From Mayfieldus sp038329895 (GTDB lineage: Bacteria > Actinomycetota > Thermoleophilia > Solirubrobacterales > 70-9), in NCBI GenBank assembly GCA_038329895.1, contig JBBQNM010000069.1:1-12111 (forward strand): a DNA stretch of 12,111 nt, written 5' to 3'. Made by a program: the position numbers and the translations under genes. Of this stretch, positions 1 to 6,435 are shown piece after piece. The notes beneath the pieces were generated by a model. It did no database searches, was not told where the DNA came from, and was given only the letters and a program-made list of their open reading frames with translations. Each line of letters opens with the position of its first letter. Position 1 is the first letter of the stretch.

Positions 1-1172
1 AGTACCTGATGACCGCCGGCCCGACGCCGTTGCCGCCGCGGGTGTCACAGGTGATGGCGGAGCCGATCACCTATCACCGCGCCCCAGCCTTCGTGGAGGT
101 CTACGAGCGCGTTCTGGAACGCCTGCCGAAGGTGTTCCAGACCGGCAACGACGTGCTCGGCTTTGCGGCCTCGGGGTCGGGGGCGATGGAGTCGGCGGTC
201 GCCAACCTGGTCGTCCCCGGCGAGCCGGCCGTGGTCGCTTCGGCGGGCAAGTTCGGGGAGCGCTGGGCCGAGCTCTGCGATGCGTTCGGCGCCGAGACGA
301 CCCAGCTCGAGTTCGAGTGGGGAGAGAAGGTCGATCCAGATCGGATCGGAGAGGCCCTCGGGGCGCTGGAGCGCCCCGCTCGCGCCCTGTTCACGACCCA
401 GTCGGAGTCGTCGACCGGGGTCGTCAATGACGTGCGGGCGCTGGCCGAGGTCGCCCGCGCCCACAACACGATCCTGGTCCTCGACGCGATCTCCGGAATT
501 GGCGCGGTCGACCTTCCCCAGGACGAGTGGGGGGTGGACGTGGTGATCGCGGGCTCGCAGAAATCGCTGATGACGCCGCCCGGCCTCGCCTTCGCCTCGG
601 TCTCGGAGCGGGCGCTGGCGGCCGCCGCCGAGAACCCGGGACGCCGCTACTACTTCGACTGGGCAAAGACGGCGAAGGGCCAGCGCGAGCAGCCCGCCAA
701 CAGCCCCTTCACACCGGCCGTGACCCTCTGGCGCGCGCTCGACGTGGCGCTGGAGCTGATCTTCGAGGAGGGCCTCGAGGACGTCTTTGAGCGCCACGCG
801 ATCCTCGCCCGCGCCGCCCGCGCCGGCATCGAGGCGATGGGCCTGGAGCGCTTCGGCCCCGACGACCCGGACGCCAACGTGGTCACCGCCGCGCGGATGC
901 CCGATTCGATCGACTGCGCCGCGGTGCCAAAGCTGATGCGCGACCGCTTCGGAATTACCGTCGCCGGCGGCCAGGGCCACCTGAAGGGCAAGATCGTGCG
1001 CATCGCCCATTGCGGCTACTACGGCGCCTTCGACATCGTCGTCGCCCTCACCGGGCTGGAGATGGCGGTTCGCGAGCTTGGCCACGAGGCCGAGCCGGGC
1101 GCCGCTGTGGGAGCCGCCGAGCGCGTCTTCGCCGAAGCCGGCGTCGCCCCTGAGCCCGTCAGCTCTGGATGA
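1..1172 (+). CDS. Class V PLP-dependent aminotransferase (serine/alanine-glyoxylate type), 5' partial
   Basis: This is a fold-type I aminotransferase of the serine-pyruvate / alanine-glyoxylate / phosphoserine group, a cytosolic enzyme that moves amino groups between small amino acids and 2-oxo acids. Counting from the ATG at 9, the protein opens with the family's N-terminal TAGPTPLPPRV motif. LVLDAISGIGAVDLP follows at about 157-170, and its Asp159 should contact the PLP ring nitrogen. The Schiff-base lysine is Lys185 in AGSQKSLMTPPG. The frame stays open to the window edge and reads Tyr-Leu just before that ATG. Relatives commonly carry YLMTPGPTP there, so the real start probably lies upstream of the window. 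The gene is 103 bases upstream of serA on the same strand. The pairing suggests that it transaminates 3-phosphohydroxypyruvate in place of a classical SerC, but this is inferred from context. Family assignment is strong; the substrate is not established. Confidence 0.88.
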   Translation, partial: YLMTAGPTPLPPRVSQVMAEPITYHRAPAFVEVYERVLERLPKVFQTGNDVLGFAASGSGAMESAVANLVVPGEPAVVASAGKFGERWAELCDAFGAETTQLEFEWGEKVDPDRIGEALGALERPARALFTTQSESSTGVVNDVRALAEVARAHNTILVLDAISGIGAVDLPQDEWGVDVVIAGSQKSLMTPPGLAFASVSERALAAAAENPGRRYYFDWAKTAKGQREQPANSPFTPAVTLWRALDVALELIFEEGLEDVFERHAILARAARAGIEAMGLERFGPDDPDANVVTAARMPDSIDCAAVPKLMRDRFGITVAGGQGHLKGKIVRIAHCGYYGAFDIVVALTGLEMAVRELGHEAEPGAAVGAAERVFAEAGVAPEPVSSG

Positions 1173-1191
1173 CGCACATGCCCGTCGCATA

Positions 1192-1257
1192 CCTGCGTCC
1201 TCGGTCGCTCGCGTGCGAAGCACGCATCGCTCCCTGCGTCCTTGGCCTGCTCGGCCA
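1192..1257. repeat. Hairpin-rich spacer with an imperfect direct repeat
   Basis: The spacer between the aminotransferase and serA holds a 10-base direct repeat, CCTGCGTCCT, at 1192-1201 and 1233-1242. Each copy is followed by similar sequence (CGGTCGCTCG and TGGCCTGCTCGG). Between the copies is a perfect 6-bp hairpin, GCGTGC-GAA-GCACGC (1211-1225). After the second copy comes a 5-bp hairpin, TGGCC-TGCTC-GGCCA (1243-1257). The compact layout looks like a small dispersed intergenic element, but no second copy occurs in this window. It could instead be an RNA processing or attenuation site within a two-gene transcript. Confidence 0.4.
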
Positions 1258-1275
1258 TGCGCGCCCCCAGATCAG

Positions 1276-2862
1276 GTGACCCAGCGCGTCCTGGTCAAGG
1301 AGCGGATCGCCGATTCCGGGGTCGAGCTGCTGCGCCAGAACTTCGAGGTCGACCTCGGTCTCGAGATGTCCGATGGCGACCTTGCGGATCGGATCGGCGA
1401 CTACGACGCGATCCTGATCCGCTCCGGCACCAAGCTGACCGCCGATCTGATCGCGCGGGCCGAGCGCTTGAAGGTGATCGGCCGGGCGGGAACCGGCGTC
1501 GACAACGTCGACATCGAGGCGGCGACCCGTCGCGGGATCATCGTCGCCAATGCGCCGGAGTCCAATTCGGTCGCGGCCGCCGAGCACACGATGGCGCTGA
1601 TCCTGGCCCTGTTTCGCAAGGTGCCTCAGGCTCATCTCTCGCTGACCGGGGGCGCATGGGAGCGATCGCGTTTCGGCGGCACCGAGCTCTACGGAAAGAC
1701 TCTCGGGGTGATCGGCTTCGGGCGCATCGGCCAGCTGGTCGCCAAGCGCGCGCAGGCGTTCGAGATGGAGGTCGTGGCCTTCGACAAGTTCGTCTCCGCG
1801 GAGCGCTTCCGCGAGCTCGGCGCGGAGGGCGTGGGGGACACCGCGGAGCTCTACGGGCGCGCGGACATCATCACCCTGCACCTGCCGAAGACCCCGGAGA
1901 CCGCGAACTGGATCGACGCCGCCGCGATCTCGCAGATGCGCGACGGGGTGATGATCGTCAACTGCGCGCGGGGCGAGCTGATCGACCTCGACGCGCTCGT
2001 CGAGGGGCTGGAGTCGGGCCAGATCGCCGGCGCGGCGCTGGACGTGTTCCCCGAGGAGCCGTTCACCGACCATCCGATATTCCAGCGCGACGATGTGGTC
2101 GTCACCCCCCACCTGGGCGCCTCGACGGCCGAGGCGCAGGACCGCGCCGGCCTGGTGACCGCCGAGCAGGTCACAGCCGCGCTGACCGGGGGCGTGGTCA
2201 CCAACGCGGTCAACATTGCCACCGTCCGTCCCGAGGAGATGGAGGCACTGGCCCCGTTCGTGCCCCTCTGCGAGAAGCTGGGCCGGCTTGCCCAGGGCCT
2301 GGGCAACGGCTCGATCGACCGCGTCGTGGCGGAGTTTCGCGGCCGGATCGCCGACCACGACACCCGCCTGCTCGGGATCGCGGTCCTGGTCGGGATCCTC
2401 TCCGGTCACACCGAGGAGCCGGTCAACCTGGTCAACGCACCGCAGATGGCCGAGGAGCGCGGCATCGAGCTGGTCGAGCAGCGCGACTCGGTCTCAGGGG
2501 ACTTCACCGAGCTGGTCCGGGTGCGGATCGAGTCGGGTGGCGACCAGGTCGACGTCGCCGGCACCGGAGTCGGGCCTCGCAACGAGCCCTATCTGGTCTC
2601 GGTCTGGGGCGAGGGTTTCTACCTGCCCTTGGCCGACCACCTGGCGGTGTTCCGTTACACCGACCAACCGGGGATGATCGGCAGGGTCGGGACGGCGTTC
2701 GGCGAGGAGGCGGTCAACATCATCTCGGCGGCGGTTGGCGCCGAGCAGTCGGGCGATCGCGCCGTGATGGCGCTGACCACCGACGCCCCGGTCCAGCAGT
2801 CGACGATCGACAAGATCCTCGAGCTGGACGGGTTCTCGGTCGGCCGCGCCGTGGACCTCTAG
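1276..2862 (+). CDS. serA: D-3-phosphoglycerate dehydrogenase, long form with ACT domain
   Basis: Catalyses NAD-dependent oxidation of 3-phosphoglycerate to 3-phosphohydroxypyruvate, the first committed step of serine synthesis, in the cytosol. The GTG at 1276 gives 528 residues, the usual length of the actinobacterial/Bacillus long form, beginning TQRVLVKERIADSG. A longer reading would only add low-complexity residues from the spacer. The Rossmann loop is GVIGFGRIG (144-152). Catalytic residues expected for the family are Arg232 (NCARGEL), Glu261 (DVFPEEPF) and His279 (TPHLGAST). An allosteric substrate-binding domain covers about 315-450, and an ACT domain follows from about 456 to the end (AVFRYTDQPGMIGRVG). 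The ACT domain suggests serine feedback, as in characterised long-form enzymes. No strong ribosome-binding site precedes the GTG. The gene lies downstream of the aminotransferase and probably forms a serine pair with it. Confidence 0.95.
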   Translation: MTQRVLVKERIADSGVELLRQNFEVDLGLEMSDGDLADRIGDYDAILIRSGTKLTADLIARAERLKVIGRAGTGVDNVDIEAATRRGIIVANAPESNSVAAAEHTMALILALFRKVPQAHLSLTGGAWERSRFGGTELYGKTLGVIGFGRIGQLVAKRAQAFEMEVVAFDKFVSAERFRELGAEGVGDTAELYGRADIITLHLPKTPETANWIDAAAISQMRDGVMIVNCARGELIDLDALVEGLESGQIAGAALDVFPEEPFTDHPIFQRDDVVVTPHLGASTAEAQDRAGLVTAEQVTAALTGGVVTNAVNIATVRPEEMEALAPFVPLCEKLGRLAQGLGNGSIDRVVAEFRGRIADHDTRLLGIAVLVGILSGHTEEPVNLVNAPQMAEERGIELVEQRDSVSGDFTELVRVRIESGGDQVDVAGTGVGPRNEPYLVSVWGEGFYLPLADHLAVFRYTDQPGMIGRVGTAFGEEAVNIISAAVGAEQSGDRAVMALTTDAPVQQSTIDKILELDGFSVGRAVDL

Positions 2863-2876
2863 ATGTTTCAATTGAC

Positions 2877-3064
2877 GTGAGAACGACGCTCCGAACCGGC
2901 CTTCTCGCCGTGACGATCTCGGCGGCGATGCTGGGCCTACCTGCGGCACTTGGTCAGGGACCACCACGGTGGGTTTGATCGGCGGCCCTGGACCGCACGA
3001 CAAGTGCATCGGTGGCCCCGGGCACGACACCCAGACGGGGTGTGAGACCGGCCGCGGGCACTGA
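2877..3064 (+). pseudogene. Small secreted peptide with GGPG-HD motifs, split by an apparent one-base deletion
   Basis: A GTG at 2877 opens a frame encoding a convincing Sec-type signal peptide: a basic start (RTTLR) and a hydrophobic core (TGLLAVTISAAMLGLPAALG). The frame stops at 2978. The next frame runs on to a TGA at 3062-3064 and encodes LIGGPGPHDKC followed by IGGPGHDTQTGC, two versions of a GGPG-(P)-HD unit, each ending in Cys, then ETGRGH. One extra base near 2971-2974, for example in the GGG run, would join the halves into a secreted peptide of about 62 residues. The gene follows serA by 14 bases. I do not recognise the family. It may be a true pseudogene or an intact gene with an indel error in the sequence. 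Nothing supports a catalytic role; the Cys, His and Asp residues could bind metal or form a disulfide. Confidence 0.45.
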
Positions 3065-3083
3065 GCCCCAGGCCGCGCTGGCA

Positions 3084-3089
3084 TAGAGT
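3084..3089 (+). promoter_or_regulatory. -10 element of a likely leaderless promoter for the quinone oxidoreductase
   Basis: TAGAGT matches the actinobacterial TANNNT -10 and ends nine bases before the ATG at 3099. Transcription would begin at or a few bases before the start codon. No Shine-Dalgarno sequence is present and no clear -35 box is seen. Confidence 0.5.
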
Positions 3090-3098
3090 CTCGTTGCG

Positions 3099-4130
3099 AT
3101 GCGCGCGGTGGTGATCACCAAGCACGGCGGTCCCGAGGTCCTCCAAGTGCAGGATCTGCCCGACCCGCCGGTCGGACCCGGTGAGGTGCGGATCGCCGTC
3201 AGGGCAGCGGGGATCAACTTCGCCGACACCCTGGCTCGCACTGGCCTGTACCCGGACGCGCCGCCGCTGCCCTGCGTCGTCGGCTATGAGGTCGCCGGCG
3301 AGATCGAGTCGCTCGGGGAAGGTGTGGAGGACCACAAGGTTGGCGACCGGGTGTTCGCCGGCACCCGGTTTGGCGGTTATCAGGAGCTGGTCAGCGTGCC
3401 TTCCGACATGGTCTTTGCGCTGCCGAAGAAGCTCTCGTTCGAGCAGGGGGCCGCCTTTCCGGTCAACTACGCGACCGCGCAGGCAGGGCTTGTTGTGATG
3501 GGCGGCCTCGATGCGGGCGAGCGGGCTCTGATCCACGCCGCGGCCGGAGGCGTCGGGATCTCCGCCACCCAGATCGCCAATGTGCGCGGGGCCGAGGTGT
3601 TCGGGACCGCCTCGGCTTCCAAGCACGATGCGATCCGCGAGCAGGGCGTCGACCACCCGATCGACTATCGAAACAAGGACTTCGCCGAGGAGGTGATGCG
3701 GATCACCGGCGGCGAGGGCGTGGACGTGATTCTCGACGCGCTCGGTCCGACGAGCTTCCGCAAGGGCTACCGGATCCTGCGCCAGGGCGGGCGGCTGATC
3801 ATGTACGGCGCCAGCGAGGTGCAGACCGGCGAGACCCGCAACCTCGTGACCGCGGCGCGGACAGTGCTGAAGGCTCCGCTGGCGACGATGCCGTGGTGGA
3901 AGAGCCTCGGGGTGATGAACGAGAACAAGGGGGTGTTCGGGCTCAACATGCTGAGCTGGTGGGACCGGGAGGGAAACCTCGACCGCGTGATCGAGCCCCT
4001 GCTTTCGCTGCTCGCGGACGGCCGTCTGCGGCCAGTGGTGGCGGAGACGTTCCCCTTCGACCGCGCTGCCGATGCGCACCGCTTCATCGCCGAGCGGCGC
4101 AACATCGGCAAGGTCGTCCTCGTCCCCTGA
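3099..4130 (+). CDS. Zinc-independent MDR quinone oxidoreductase, VAT-1-like
   Basis: A 343-residue medium-chain dehydrogenase/reductase of the quinone oxidoreductase branch, expected to reduce quinones or enone-type carbonyls with NADPH in the cytosol. The N-terminal GroES-like domain opens with MRAVVITKHGGPEVL and lacks the cysteines that bind structural zinc in alcohol dehydrogenases. The nucleotide-binding motif is AAGGVG at 148-153. The stretch FGTASASKHDAIREQGVDHP followed by IDY (168-190), and the RKGYRILRQGGRLIMYG segment (221-237), resemble the VAT-1 (synaptic vesicle membrane protein-like) subgroup more than E. coli Qor. The ATG at 3099 gives the normal family N-terminus and sits just after a TANNNT box, with no ribosome-binding site. 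The gene is flanked by unrelated small secreted-protein genes, so context says nothing about substrate. Family assignment is strong; the physiological substrate is unknown. Confidence 0.9.
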   Translation: MRAVVITKHGGPEVLQVQDLPDPPVGPGEVRIAVRAAGINFADTLARTGLYPDAPPLPCVVGYEVAGEIESLGEGVEDHKVGDRVFAGTRFGGYQELVSVPSDMVFALPKKLSFEQGAAFPVNYATAQAGLVVMGGLDAGERALIHAAAGGVGISATQIANVRGAEVFGTASASKHDAIREQGVDHPIDYRNKDFAEEVMRITGGEGVDVILDALGPTSFRKGYRILRQGGRLIMYGASEVQTGETRNLVTAARTVLKAPLATMPWWKSLGVMNENKGVFGLNMLSWWDREGNLDRVIEPLLSLLADGRLRPVVAETFPFDRAADAHRFIAERRNIGKVVLVP

Positions 4131-4158
4131 CCGCATCGCAGTCGGCAGGGTGGTGTTC

Positions 4159-4164
4159 TAGTCT
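4159..4164 (+). promoter_or_regulatory. -10 element of a likely leaderless promoter for the RTX-like gene
   Basis: TAGTCT (TANNNT type) lies exactly seven bases before the ATG at 4172, with no Shine-Dalgarno sequence between. The same seven-base spacing occurs before the SDR gene and the XRE-cupin gene. Confidence 0.5.
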
Positions 4165-4171
4165 CGCGCCC

Positions 4172-4765
4172 ATGAAGCAGGGGACCTTCATCACTGCCCT
4201 GGTGCTGGCGGCCGGCTTGGCCACGGCTGCCCCTGCTGCCGGCGCCGGCATCTCGGTGCGAACCGGTTCGAGCGGACACGGGGCACGGGCATCGGCGCTT
4301 CAGCTCAACATCACCGGCTCGCCGCAGGCAGACGAGATCTCGGTGGCACTGGACGGGACTCAGACCCAGTTTCTGATCACCTCGCGGAACCCGATCACGG
4401 CGGTGCCGGTCCAATGCACGGAGATTTCGACCTCGCAGATCAGCTGCCCGACGTCGGAGTTCGTCGCATTCTCGGCTTCGCTGGGCATTGGCAGGGACGC
4501 ATTCTCGGTCGGACCGTCGATTCACATCCCGGTGTCGCTGAGCGGCGGGATCGGCGGCGACAGCCTGCGGGGCGGCAGCGGCTCCGACACCATGCGGGGT
4601 GGAGCCGGCGACGATCGGCTGTTCGGGGGCAACGGCGGTGACACTCTCAATGGCGCCAAGGGCGTCGACGTCTTGAAGGGCGGCAGGGGCCGAGACGTGC
4701 TGAAGGGCGGCAAGGGCCAGGACAGGCTGCTGGGCGGGCCTGGTCGCGACGTCGAGAAGCAGTAA
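4172..4765 (+). CDS. Secreted protein with C-terminal RTX-like calcium-binding repeats
   Basis: A 197-residue exported protein. The ATG at 4172 is chosen over the longer upstream frame because it starts a clean Sec signal peptide (basic MKQ, then ITALVLAAGLATAAPAAGA, cleavage near residues 20-25) and follows a TAGTCT -10 box. Residues 40-120 form a beta-rich region with two cysteines (82 and 92) that could form a disulfide once exported. From about 125 to the end there are eight consecutive nine-residue units of the GGxGxDxLx type, starting with GGIGGDSLR and GGSGSDTMR. Such repeats form parallel beta-rolls that bind calcium in RTX proteins. The last four copies become Lys/Arg-rich and lose some glycines. 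No protease, lipase or type I secretion gene is nearby, so toxin function is not implied. A wall-associated or matrix role is a guess. Its TAA lies five bases from the stop of the convergent MFS gene. Confidence 0.85.
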   Translation: MKQGTFITALVLAAGLATAAPAAGAGISVRTGSSGHGARASALQLNITGSPQADEISVALDGTQTQFLITSRNPITAVPVQCTEISTSQISCPTSEFVAFSASLGIGRDAFSVGPSIHIPVSLSGGIGGDSLRGGSGSDTMRGGAGDDRLFGGNGGDTLNGAKGVDVLKGGRGRDVLKGGKGQDRLLGGPGRDVEKQ

Positions 4766-4770
4766 CGCCC

Positions 4771-6182
4771 CTAGGAGCTATCGGCGCCTGCTGGTGCAGC
4801 GCGTCGCAACCGCAACCGTCCGCCGACCAGCAGCACGGTGAGCACGAAGCCACCCAACGCCAGCAGGCCGTCGAGTCGGAATGCCTCCTGTAGGCCGTCG
4901 ACGAAGTTGTCGGCGGAGGAGAAGACGGTGGTCGTGAGCCCGAGCCCGATCGACCCCCCCGCGATCTGGAACATGTAGATGATCCCGCCGGCGAGACTGG
5001 TGCGGGACTCGTCGACCGAGGTAACGCCGGCGGTGGTCGCGGTCGAGTAGAAGAGGCCGATCCCGAGCCCGAGCACGACCATTCCGGGAATCAACGCCGA
5101 ATAGCCCGAGCCGGAGTCGATCTGCGAAAACAGAAGCGGCCCGGCGGCGATGCAGGCGGCGCCGACCGAGACGATCGGTTTGGGCCCGATGCGGTTGTAG
5201 AGAGGGCCGGCGATGAAGGAGACGAGCGCGAAGACGGCGAGGAACGGGAGCATCCCGGCCCCCGACTTGATCGGCGAATAGCTCAGCTGCTGCTGCATGA
5301 ACTGCGGCAGGTAGAGCAGCGCGGCGAAAAAGGTCGCCGACATAAGCAGGATCGCGAAGCACGAGGCGGTGAAGCTCTCGTTGCGCATCACATCGCGGGG
5401 CACCAGTGCGTGCCTTCCCGCCCGACGCTCGACGAACACGAACGCGGTCACGAGGACGACGGCGATCGCGAGTAGCAGGTGTATCCGGGAATCGCCCCAG
5501 CCCCAGTCATCGACCTGGTCGAGGGCGACAAGCAACGCCACCAGCCCGATCGACAGCGTCGCAATGCCCGTGTAGTCGATCCGCGTGTCCTCCGTCTCGG
5601 GTTTCGGCTGGTGGACCGTCAGGTAGGTGATGATCACGGCGAAGGCGGTCACCGGGACGTTGAAGAAGAAGATCCAGCGCCAGCTAAGGACATCGGTCAG
5701 CGTGCCGCCGAGCAACGGTCCGATTGCATTGCCCAAACCGGCGGCGCCGAGTATCAGACCGCCGGCCAGCCCCGCCTTGTCCGCGGGAAGCGCCGCGTAT
5801 GTCATGCCGAGGATCGCAGGCCACATCAGCGCCCCGCCGATTCCCATCAGCACCCGCGAGGCGATCAGCCAGGTCTCCGTCTGGGCGGCGCCCCCGAGCG
5901 CCGACATCGAGGCGAAGATTGCCGAGCCGACGAAGAACGCCTCGCGACGCCCGAACAGATCGGCGAGCCGGCCCGCGGTGACGATCAGCACCCCGAAGGT
6001 CAGCGCGTAGGCGTTGATCACCCACTCCAGCGTGTTGACGTTGGTGTGGAAGTCCTTTTCCATCACCGGCAGTGCCACGTGATCGCCGAGAAGTCGTTGG
6101 CGATCACGATCACAGCCAGGCCCAAGGCGAGCAGCGACAGCCAGGTGGAACGGGGTATCGAGGTGTCTTCTGGGGTGTCGAT
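4771..6182 (-). pseudogene. DHA2-family MFS exporter with one-base frameshift near the 5' end and no canonical start
   Basis: A drug:H+ antiporter-2 (EmrB/QacA-like) inner-membrane transporter, about 470 residues when repaired, which fits the 14-helix type. Visible marks are motif A, GRLADLFGRRE, after the second helix, and the antiporter motif C, GLGNAIGPLLGG. Transmembrane helix 1 and its lead-in (DTPEDTSIPRSTWLSLLALG, then LAVIVIANDFSAI) lie in a different frame from the rest. They join at about 6080: one missing base turns the expected Ile-Asn-Val-Ala-Leu-Pro (ATC AAC GTG) into ATC ACG TG. The helix-1 frame is closed upstream by TAG at 6194-6192. It has no ATG, GTG or TTG before the helix; the best-placed codon is ATC (6182-6180), six bases after a TAGGCT box. 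The body is fully conserved-looking, so a sequencing indel or very recent damage is likelier than old decay. Starting at the internal Met of MEKDF would lose helix 1. The substrate is unknown. Confidence 0.8.
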
Positions 6183-6307
6183 GGCTGGAGCCTAGGTCGC
6201 CGGAAGGTCGGCATCCCGACGGATGGACCAATGGTGGGGTTGACCGAGCGACTCAGTCGCGTTTCCCTCAAACGGCCGGGCGGTGTGCGCTAACCTGGGC
6301 AGGTCTG
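6183..6307. promoter_or_regulatory. Divergent promoter region between the MFS gene and the leuA leader
   Basis: On the - strand, TAGGCT (plus positions 6189-6194) is a TANNNT-type -10 for the MFS gene. On the + strand, TAACCT at 6291-6296 is a likely -10 for leuA, putting the transcript start near 6303, just before the leader peptide ATG. Between them is a perfect 5-bp dyad, GCGAC-TCA-GTCGC (6248-6260), that could be an operator. No clear -35 box is seen on either strand. Confidence 0.4.
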
Positions 6308-6435
6308 ATGACGCATCGGCCCGACAGCCTCGCGCTCCTCCTTCTGCTCCCCCGCTAGGGGGATAGAGCGCTGGGCGGCGCGGAGCCGCGAGAACAACAA
6401 GGTCATCGGAACAGCAAGCAGAAGGAGGTAGGCCA
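6303..6435 (+). promoter_or_regulatory. leuA leader RNA: leucine attenuator with pseudoknot and ribosome-site sequestration
   Basis: The untranslated leader has four helices I can pair by eye. Helix A is 12 perfect base pairs between the leucine codon run CCTCCTTCTGCT (6337-6348) and AGCAGAAGGAGG (6417-6428), which contains the leuA Shine-Dalgarno sequence. Helix B pairs GCGCT (6332-6336) with AGCGC (6367-6371). B crosses A, so together they form an H-type pseudoknot. Two hairpins sit inside A: TCCCCC-GCTA-GGGGGA (6348-6363, sharing base 6348) and GCGGC-GCGGA-GCCGC (6375-6389). No U-run follows any hairpin, so control is probably translational. A ribosome stalled on Leu codons would open helix A and expose the leuA site; free passage would let it form. 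A conserved pseudoknot called the LEU element is known upstream of leuA in many Actinobacteria, and this looks like a member. Confidence 0.72.
6308..6358 (+). CDS. leuA leader peptide, leucine-rich
   Basis: A 16-codon open frame, ATG to TAG, encoding MTHRPDSLALLLLLPR. Six of the seven residues at positions 8-14 are leucine (codons CTC, CTC, CTC, CTT, CTG, CTC with one Ala). It lies in the leuA leader, 77 bases before the leuA ATG and about 11 bases after a TAACCT -10 box. The leucine run is itself the 5' strand of the helix that covers the leuA ribosome-binding site, so ribosome position on these codons would decide leuA translation. The peptide probably has no function other than sensing charged tRNA-Leu. 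A GGCAGG stretch just upstream could serve as a weak ribosome site if transcription starts early enough. Confidence 0.75.
   Translation: MTHRPDSLALLLLLPR

Noticed and set aside
45..2409. Long open frames on the - strand opposite the aminotransferase and serA (45-1223, 1159-2409)
   Set aside because: Arg/Ala/Gly/Asp-rich low-complexity translations with no recognisable domain. They mirror strongly supported + strand genes in GC-rich DNA and are codon-bias shadows.
1242..2978. 578-codon + strand frame overlapping serA
   Set aside because: Arg/Gly-rich shadow over serA. Only its tail (2877-2978) encodes something plausible, the signal peptide reported separately.
2937..4136. 399-codon - strand frame opposite the quinone oxidoreductase
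   Set aside because: His/Arg/Leu-rich shadow of a clear + strand MDR gene, with no domain.
3893..4171. N-terminal extension of the RTX-like frame into the quinone oxidoreductase gene
   Set aside because: The signal peptide and -10 box place the start at 4172; upstream codons lie inside another gene.
4766..4770. Terminator between the convergent RTX-like and MFS genes
   Set aside because: Only five bases separate the stop codons and no convincing hairpin is seen there, so any terminator must lie inside the coding sequences.
5479..6195. 238-codon + strand frame opposite the MFS gene
   Set aside because: Charged low-complexity translation opposite a well-conserved transporter.
6348..6363. Rho-independent terminator inside the leuA leader
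   Set aside because: The hairpin TCCCCC-GCTA-GGGGGA is not followed by a U-run, so transcriptional attenuation is not supported.
6303..6435. T-box or metabolite riboswitch for leuA
   Set aside because: I see no T-box sequence or known aptamer core. The Leu-rich leader peptide and ribosome-site pairing explain the leader better.
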